A stretch of 64,000 nucleotides of DNA from Stomoxys calcitrans. Lineage: Eukaryota > Arthropoda > Insecta > Diptera > Muscidae. The DNA lies in assembly GCF_963082655.1 (NCBI RefSeq), contig NC_081554.1, positions 62,632,820 through 62,696,819 of the forward strand, read 5' to 3'. Numbering within the stretch: position 1 is the first letter of the stretch; every line of letters begins with the position of its first letter. Under the pieces are notes generated by a model that did not search any database, was not told the DNA's origin, and saw only the letters and a program-made list of their open reading frames with translations. Positions 58,635 through 64,000 of this stretch are shown here, in pieces. A program made the position numbers and the translations under genes.

Positions 58635-59228
58635 GGCGACAAGTAAGCTAAGTTTTCAGGTAAGGTTGTCCAAAGGTCAACCAATGATAAATGGTCACAA
58701 ACTATGTGGCTTAATCTAGACTTGATGAGGTCTACTTCTTTGCCGTCATTGGCTAGAACAGAGGTCTCAGTCATTGTCTCTGTTATGACAGGTCACTGTC
58801 TAATCGGTAAACATGCTGACAGACTGAAGGTTGCCAGCAACGACTTTTGCCGAAACGGTGAGAACATCGAAGAAGAAGAGACTATGAAACACCTTCTGTG
58901 TGTATGTCCAGCACTAGCAGTTAGAAGGAGTTCCACTTAAGGTTCTCATTTCTTTGAGAACCTGTCTGATTTAGCGGATGTGAACATTCACAAGTTATTG
59001 GGCTTTTTAAAGCGATCTGGATGGTTCAACGGTGGGAACTAGAAGGCATCTTCCTTCTTCTGTTCCTGTGGTATCACAATGGACGAAAACGTCAAAGCGG
59101 TCTGGATGGTTCAACGGTAGGAACTAGAAGGCATCTTCCTTCTTCTGTTCCTGTGGTATCACAATAGACGAAAACGTCAAAGTGAGTCTGATGGCCGACT
59201 GCCACTTAGTCTTTACCTAACCTAACCT
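58635..59228 (+). pseudogene. Non-LTR retrotransposon 3' part, copy E (same family as D)
   Basis: The frame 58704-58940 reads VSVIVSVMTGHCLIGKHADRL, then DFCRNG, EEEETMKHLLCVCPALAVRR. It is the C-terminal part after RNase H. The knuckle is better kept than in D: the first C and the H-C-C box are present. The last part, from ~59014, is duplicated with an 85-bp period. It ends ACCTAACCTAACC near 59228. Confidence 0.78.
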
Positions 59229-60120
59229 CTGCCATTGTTATCAGTTGTTTTTGCAGCTTTTCAGTATCTAGCATCCGTACAGTGTCAGATCGTACTTTTC
59301 TCGCCATATTCAAATAAGGTGTCAGCACCGAGCTTTTCTGCAACAAGATAATGATGCGAATCTATATTCGCTCCACGGATCGATCGTGCATGCCTTCCAT
59401 CTATCATAGCGTCATCAATTTCGTTCCTTAATTTTGACATGGGGAGAACCATGCGAACTCTGTTCCGCAGCGAACTCTGTTCAGCAGCGAACTCTATTCA
59501 GCAGCGAACTCTGTTCAGCAGCGAACTCTGTTCAGCAGCGAACTCTGTTCAGCAGCGAACTCTGTTCCGCAGCGAACTCTGTGCAGCAGCGAACTCTATT
59601 CAGCAGCGAACTCTGTTCAGCAGCGAACTCTGTTCAGCAGCGAACTCTGTTAGCCCCAACCCATTATCGGATGTTAGCTTGTGAAGGCTGACTTTTCTGA
59701 CTGTTGGACCAAAGATATTTGCCCTCAATTAATTCGCAATCAAATCTTCCAGAACGATTTTAATATCATAGGCGCGACTGCGGTCGTATTCTCTCTCTAG
59801 GAGGTCGTAGAAAATATCATTGGTCTGCTCGTCCTTGTCTTTCGTCGGGGCATAAACATAATGATGTTGAAAAATTTGGCTTTTATGCGGATTGTGGAGA
59901 CAAGGTGTTTCAGTCTGTGACTAACCACAAATCCACAGACAAAATCATACCTCGTGGCATGGCAGCTATAGTATAGTTGTCATGCCATTCCCGGACCATC
60001 GCACTTCCTGTAAGGCGTTAATATCTCCCTTTTACTGCTCAAGTAGATCCGCCAGTGCGTATACTACAACTTCTCTACAAAGTGTGCGATCAAAGTTCCA
60101 GCCCTTGCCGTAGTGCTCAT
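59229..60120 (-). pseudogene. RTE-like endonuclease domain relic
   Basis: Minus-strand order: NALQEVRWSGNGMT (60030), HHYVYAPTKDKDEQ (59860), FYDLLEREYDR (59800), KIVLEDLIAN (59765, usual GDFNA), SDNGLGLTEFAA (59665), then the 17-bp repeat. After it come DGRHARS and RGANIDSHHYLVAEKLGA in another frame (59410-59330). The order matches the apurinic-type endonuclease of RTE-clade elements (often labelled craniofacial development protein 2-like). The catalytic ALQE is present; the GDFN and SDH motifs are altered. Several stops. Confidence 0.72.
59453..59652 (+). repeat. 17-bp minisatellite, 12 units, with six-unit higher-order pattern
   Basis: The unit is GCGAACTCTGTTCAGCA. Units 1 and 7 read ...TTCCGCA, and units 3 and 9 read ...CTATTCAGCA, so units 7-12 look like a copy of units 1-6 (102 bp). 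Unit 8 has a private T-to-G change. Because 17 is not a multiple of 3 and no unit has a stop, more than one frame stays open. Those open frames are not genes. Confidence 0.95.
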
Positions 60121-60615
60121 CCATATCCCTTGTCGGCCGGGCTATATATGAATTATGTTGACAGTAGACATCACATGCCTCTACTTTGTGGACGGAACAA
60201 AATATTCTTACTCGCTCCTACAGTTAACCATAACATTGAATAAATATCCTGTTGTGGTTATTTCTTGTTGTTTTCTATGTTCTTCAAAAAACCAAAATGT
60301 TTTCCCTATTGAAACATTTGTTCCTTTGAGCAAGTATTGCTTTTGGTATTTTAATTACTTTTGTTATTCTTTCTCCTAATTCCTGAATGCCAGACAACTG
60401 ATAAAGAATGAACAGAATATAATGAGTCGAGTCTGGCTAACCATTGATATAAATGTTGTTTCTGCCTCAAAGGCGTCATTAAAGGGGCCCTATATGTAAG
60501 GGCCTTATGAAAGCAAAGCAAAAATTTAGGCAAATGCCTATGAGCCTGATAAACGATGTTAGTACCTATTGTTATATACCAACCAGACTTGACTTATATA
60601 TACTTCAAAGCTTTT
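60121..60615. other. Unique stretch
   Basis: No supported gene. The first bases may still belong to the RTE-like relic. Confidence 0.35.
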
Positions 60616-60698
60616 TCATACCCCCAACCATAGGATGTGGGGCATACTAATCCAGTTATTCCGCTTGTATCACTTTGATGTATTAGTCAGCGACCCCA
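60616..60698 (+). repeat. DLM hairpin-end fragment
   Basis: TTTCATACCCCCAACCATAG, then ATGTGGGGCATACTAAT and GCTTGTATCACTTTGATG. It is cut by the composite element after ...CCCCA. Confidence 0.6.
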
Positions 60699-63647
60699 TC
60701 TTATATATAACAAGTAAAAGCGTACTAAATTCGGCCGGGCCGAATCTTATATACCCTCCACCATGGATCGCATTTGTCGAGTTCTTTTCCCGGCATCTCT
60801 TCTTAGGCAAAACAGGATATAAGAAAAGATTTGCTCTGCTATTAAAGCGATATCAAGATATGGTCCGGTTTGGACCACAATTAAATTATATGTTGGAGAC
60901 CTGTGTAAAATGTCAGCCAATTCGAATACGAATTGCGCCCTTTGGGGGCTCGGGAAGTAAAATTGAGAGATCGATTTATATGGGAGCTGTATGGAGCAAT
61001 AGACCGATTCAGACCATAATAAACACGTATGTTGATGGTCATGAGAGGATCCGTCGTACAAAATTTCAGGCAAATCGGATAAAAATTGCGCTCTCTAGAG
61101 GCCCGAGAAGTCAAGACCCAAGATCGGTTTATATGGCAGCTATATCAGGTTATAGACCGATTTGAACTATACTTGGCACAGTCGTTAGATATCATAACAA
61201 AATACTTTGTGCAAAAATTCATTCAAATCGGATAAGAATTGCGCCCTCTAGAGGCTCAAGAAGTCAAGACCCAAGATCGGTTTATATGGCAGCTATATCA
61301 GGTTATAGACCAATTTGAACCATACTTGGCACAGTTGTTGGATATCATTACAAAACACGTCTTGCAAAATTTCATTCTAATCGGATAATAATTGCGCCCT
61401 CTAGAGGTTCAAGAAGTCAAGATCCCAGATCGGTTTATATGGCAGCTATATCAGGTTATGGACCGATTTGAACCATACTTGGCACAGTTGTTGGATATCA
61501 TTACAAAACACGCCTTGCAAAATTTCATTCTAATCGGATAATAATTGCGCCCTCTAGAGGTTCAAGAAGTCAAGATCCCAGATCTGTTTATATATGACAG
61601 CTATATCAGATTATGAACCGCTTTGAACCATACTTGGCACAGTTGTTGGATATCATAACAAAACACGTCGTGCAAAATTTCATTCCAATCGGAGAAGGAT
61701 TGCGCACTCTAGAGGCTCAAGAAGTCAAGACCCAAGATTGGTTTATATGGCAGCTATATCAGGTTATGAACCGATTTGGACCATAATTGCCACAGTTGTT
61801 GGATATCATAACAAAACACGTTGTGCTAAATTTCATCCCAATCGGATAAGAATTGCGCACTCTAGAAGCTCAAGAAGTCAAAACCCAAGATCGGTTTATA
61901 TGGCAGCTATATCAGGTTATGGACCGATATGGCCCATTTACAATACCAACCGACCTACACTAATAAGAAGTATTTGTGCAAAATTTCAAGCGGCTAGCTT
62001 CACTCCTTCGGAAGTTAGCGTGCTTTCGACAGACGGACGGACGGACGGACAGACATGGCTAGATCGACATAAAATGTCACGACGATCAAGAATATATATA
62101 CTCTATGGGGTCTTAGACGAATATTTCGAGGAGTTACAAACAGAAAGACGAAATTAGTATACCGCCATCCTATGGTGGAGGGTATAAAAATGAATTTGTG
62201 TTTGTTTGTTTGTTTGTATGTTTGTGGGTTTGTAAATTTGTTTGTTCCGTATAGACTCAAAAACGGCTGAACCGATTTCTTTGAAATTTTCACAGTTTGT
62301 GGGGAGTGGTCCGGAAGGAGCAATAGGCTATATAATTTTTTGATATTGCATTGAGGGCGGACCCTCCCCTTAACCCCAAAAGTATCAGCCAAAACGAAAA
62401 GTGAACCGATTGGGACAATATGGGACTTAAATGAAAGGTATTCAAGAGTAGAGTACAAATTCCATATTAAAAATTGGGTCCAAGTAATTGGGGGGGCCGC
62501 CCCGACCCCAAAATCCCCCAAAAATAGGTTTATTGGACGATAATGACAAAATGGGAATCGAATGAAAGGTATTGGAGAGTAGATTACGAATATAGTCCGG
62601 AAGGAGCAATAGGCTCTATTCGTTTTTGATATCGCAAGGGGGGCGGACCCTCCCCCTAACCCCAAAAGTACCAGCCAAAAATAAAAGTGAACCAATTGGG
62701 ACAATATGGGACTTAAATGAAAGGTATTCAAGAGTAGAATACGATTTCCATATTAAAAATTGAGACCAAGTAATTTGGGGGCCGCCCGGCCCGAAAACCC
62801 CCCAAATTGGTTTATTGGACGATAATGACAATATGGGGCTCGAATGAAATAGACATATTAGACGTATATATCAATATAGAACTCAAATAACTATGACATA
62901 AAAAACGAGGGGGACAATGGGGAATGGAAAGTGATAGATTTTTTTGAGTTGAGTGCGTCATTCAAATTTGTGCTCAAGTGGCAGTGTGGCGCACAACCTT
63001 CATATGGACGCCCTCCATCAATCGGCTGTATACACGAATCATGGCAATATGAGGTTAAAATAAAGGTATAAAGTTGTGTACTGCGAATCTGAGAACATTA
63101 TTCTGCTCATACATCTAGGGGACCACCTCACCCCCCAACGGTGATCAATTATAATGACTTAACGGGACACTGTGTAATTTAACTAATCAACCGACCAACC
63201 ACCAGAATATGGGACTCAAATTAAAGGTATTTGAGAGTAGAAAACGAATCTGATATCCAATCGCGGAACTAAGTGTTTCGTGGGTCACCCCACCACTATA
63301 AAACCCCTCAAATCGGACATATTTGGATCACCCCGCCCCAAAAAACCACAAATCGGATAAATTTAACGACCGTGGCAATATGGATCTTAAATGAAAGGTC
63401 TTTGGGAGTAGAGCATGAAATTGACTTTCACTTTTGGGACCAAGTCACTGGGGATCCACCAGACCCCAAGAAGAACTTTTACTGACCATTGCAATGTGGG
63501 GTTTAAAAGAGAGGTAGTTGAGTGTAGAAAAATCCACAGGAAAATTGGAATACATTTTCAACTGAAACTAGGCTGAAATTTCCAAATTTAGACCACTCCT
63601 ATCCAACATAGCATAATCGGGCTCTGCGAAGCGGCCCGGCCCGCTAG
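60699..63647 (+). mobile_element. Composite Helitron-like element carrying a DLM1, copy 3
   Basis: 5' TCTTATATATAA after an A. DLM1 occupies 60711-62185, then AAATGAATTTGTGTTTG and about eight Hel core units. The 3' end is GCGAAGCGGCCCGGCCCG CTAG at 63644-63647. A second CTAG at 63654-63657 abuts the next Hel element directly. Confidence 0.7.
60711..62185 (-). mobile_element. DLM1 element inside composite copy 3
   Basis: CAAGTAAAAGCGTACTAAA, the palindrome ATTCGGCCGGGCCGAAT, and eight core units of ~155 bp (GCGCCCTCTAGAGGCTCAAG). The right end is ACCGCCATCCTATGGTGGA then GGGTAT. It includes a GGACGGACGGACGGAC tract near 62032. Confidence 0.82.
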
Positions 63648-63657
63648 TCTCAGCTAG

Positions 63658-64000
63658 TCTTATATATAAAAAGTAATTTGCGTCTGTTTGTAGGTTTGTT
63701 TGTTTGTGTGTTCCTTATAGACTCAGAAATGGCTAACCCGATTTACTTGAAGTTTTCACAGATGGTGCACAATGATACCGTGGTAAAAATAGGGTACTAC
63801 AATTTTTTGATATCTGAAGGGGGGCGGACCCTCCCCCTTACCCTAATTTTCAGAAACGCCAGAACTCGGAGATGGGTGGTGGGATTTAAGCGAAATTTTG
63901 TGTGCTCTCATGTAGTACCCTAAAAATAATTGTTTTTTTCGGATGGGGTACCTAGGGGGGCCGCCCGACCCTAAAACTTACCAAACATATATTTAGACCA
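63658..64000 (+). mobile_element. Hel element, 5' part, cut by the window end
   Basis: TCTTATATATAAAAAGTAAT, then GTTTGTTTGTGTG, GACTCAGAAATGGCTAACCC, GGGGGGCGGACCCTCCCCC and AACGCCAGAACTCGGAGA. It has no DLM1 at the insertion point seen in the composites. Confidence 0.7.

Noticed and set aside
59434..59691. Overlapping open frames across the 17-bp minisatellite
   Set aside because: They stay open only because the unit lacks stops; no start context or domain supports a protein.
60711..62185. CRISPR-like or coding interpretation of regularly spaced repeats
   Set aside because: Units of ~155 bp are contiguous without unique spacers, belong to a mobile element with defined ends, and the DNA is eukaryotic.

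Overview
This window is repeat-dense, AT-rich eukaryotic DNA with no host gene that I can recognise. It looks like intergenic or intronic DNA of a large-genome dipteran, most likely a calyptrate or muscid-type fly. The reasons are fragments of fly-like non-LTR retrotransposons with RNase H domains, a tRNA-derived SINE, mariner-type MITEs, and very abundant minisatellite-cored elements whose ends resemble (from memory) Drosophila INE-1/DINE-1. Species assignment is inference.

The only intact long coding sequence is a 358-residue mariner/Tc1-type transposase (20881-21957) inside a 1297-bp element (20768-22064). The element is flanked by TA duplications and sits in the ORF1 relic of a non-LTR element. 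A related non-LTR copy at 28.6-32.8 kb provides the unoccupied version of that site. About 12 kb away is a 597-bp fold-back derivative of the same transposon (32797-33393). Both of its ends come from the 5' end of the autonomous element and its centre is an inverted piece of the transposase gene.

Four repeat groups make up most of the window. (1) DINE-like elements have ~150-bp core repeats. One end is a TATACCC hairpin and the other is a GTTCGGCC palindrome. There are two core subfamilies, called DLM1 and DLM2 here; plus orientation means TATACCC end to GTTCGGCC end. (2) Helitron-like elements (Hel) have a 5' TCTTATATATAA start, a ~130-bp core repeat and a CTAG 3' end. Three of them carry a DLM1 at the same internal position. 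(3) Seven copies of a ~236-bp mariner-type MITE are present. (4) About ten full or partial copies of a ~315-bp tRNA-derived SINE are present.

Decayed non-LTR retrotransposons (I/R1/Jockey-like with RNase H, plus one RTE-like endonuclease) occur at 0.1-1.1, 5.4, 7.7-8.2, 9.5-10.6, 17, 20.6-22.3, 28-32.8, 43-49.3, 53.4-54.6 and 58.6-60.1 kb. Many contain internal tandem duplications. Other structures are a 237-bp-arm hairpin (16033-16519), a 123-bp-arm hairpin (38610-38863), a hAT-like insertion with an 8-bp duplication (8323-9172) and a 17-bp minisatellite with six-unit higher-order structure (59453-59652). The stretches near 4.1-5.4, 7.0-7.7, 11.7-13.3, 14.8-16.0, 23, 27, 36, 42, 49.8-51.5, 58 and 60.3 kb look single-copy within the window and hold only microsatellites and AT-rich DNA.
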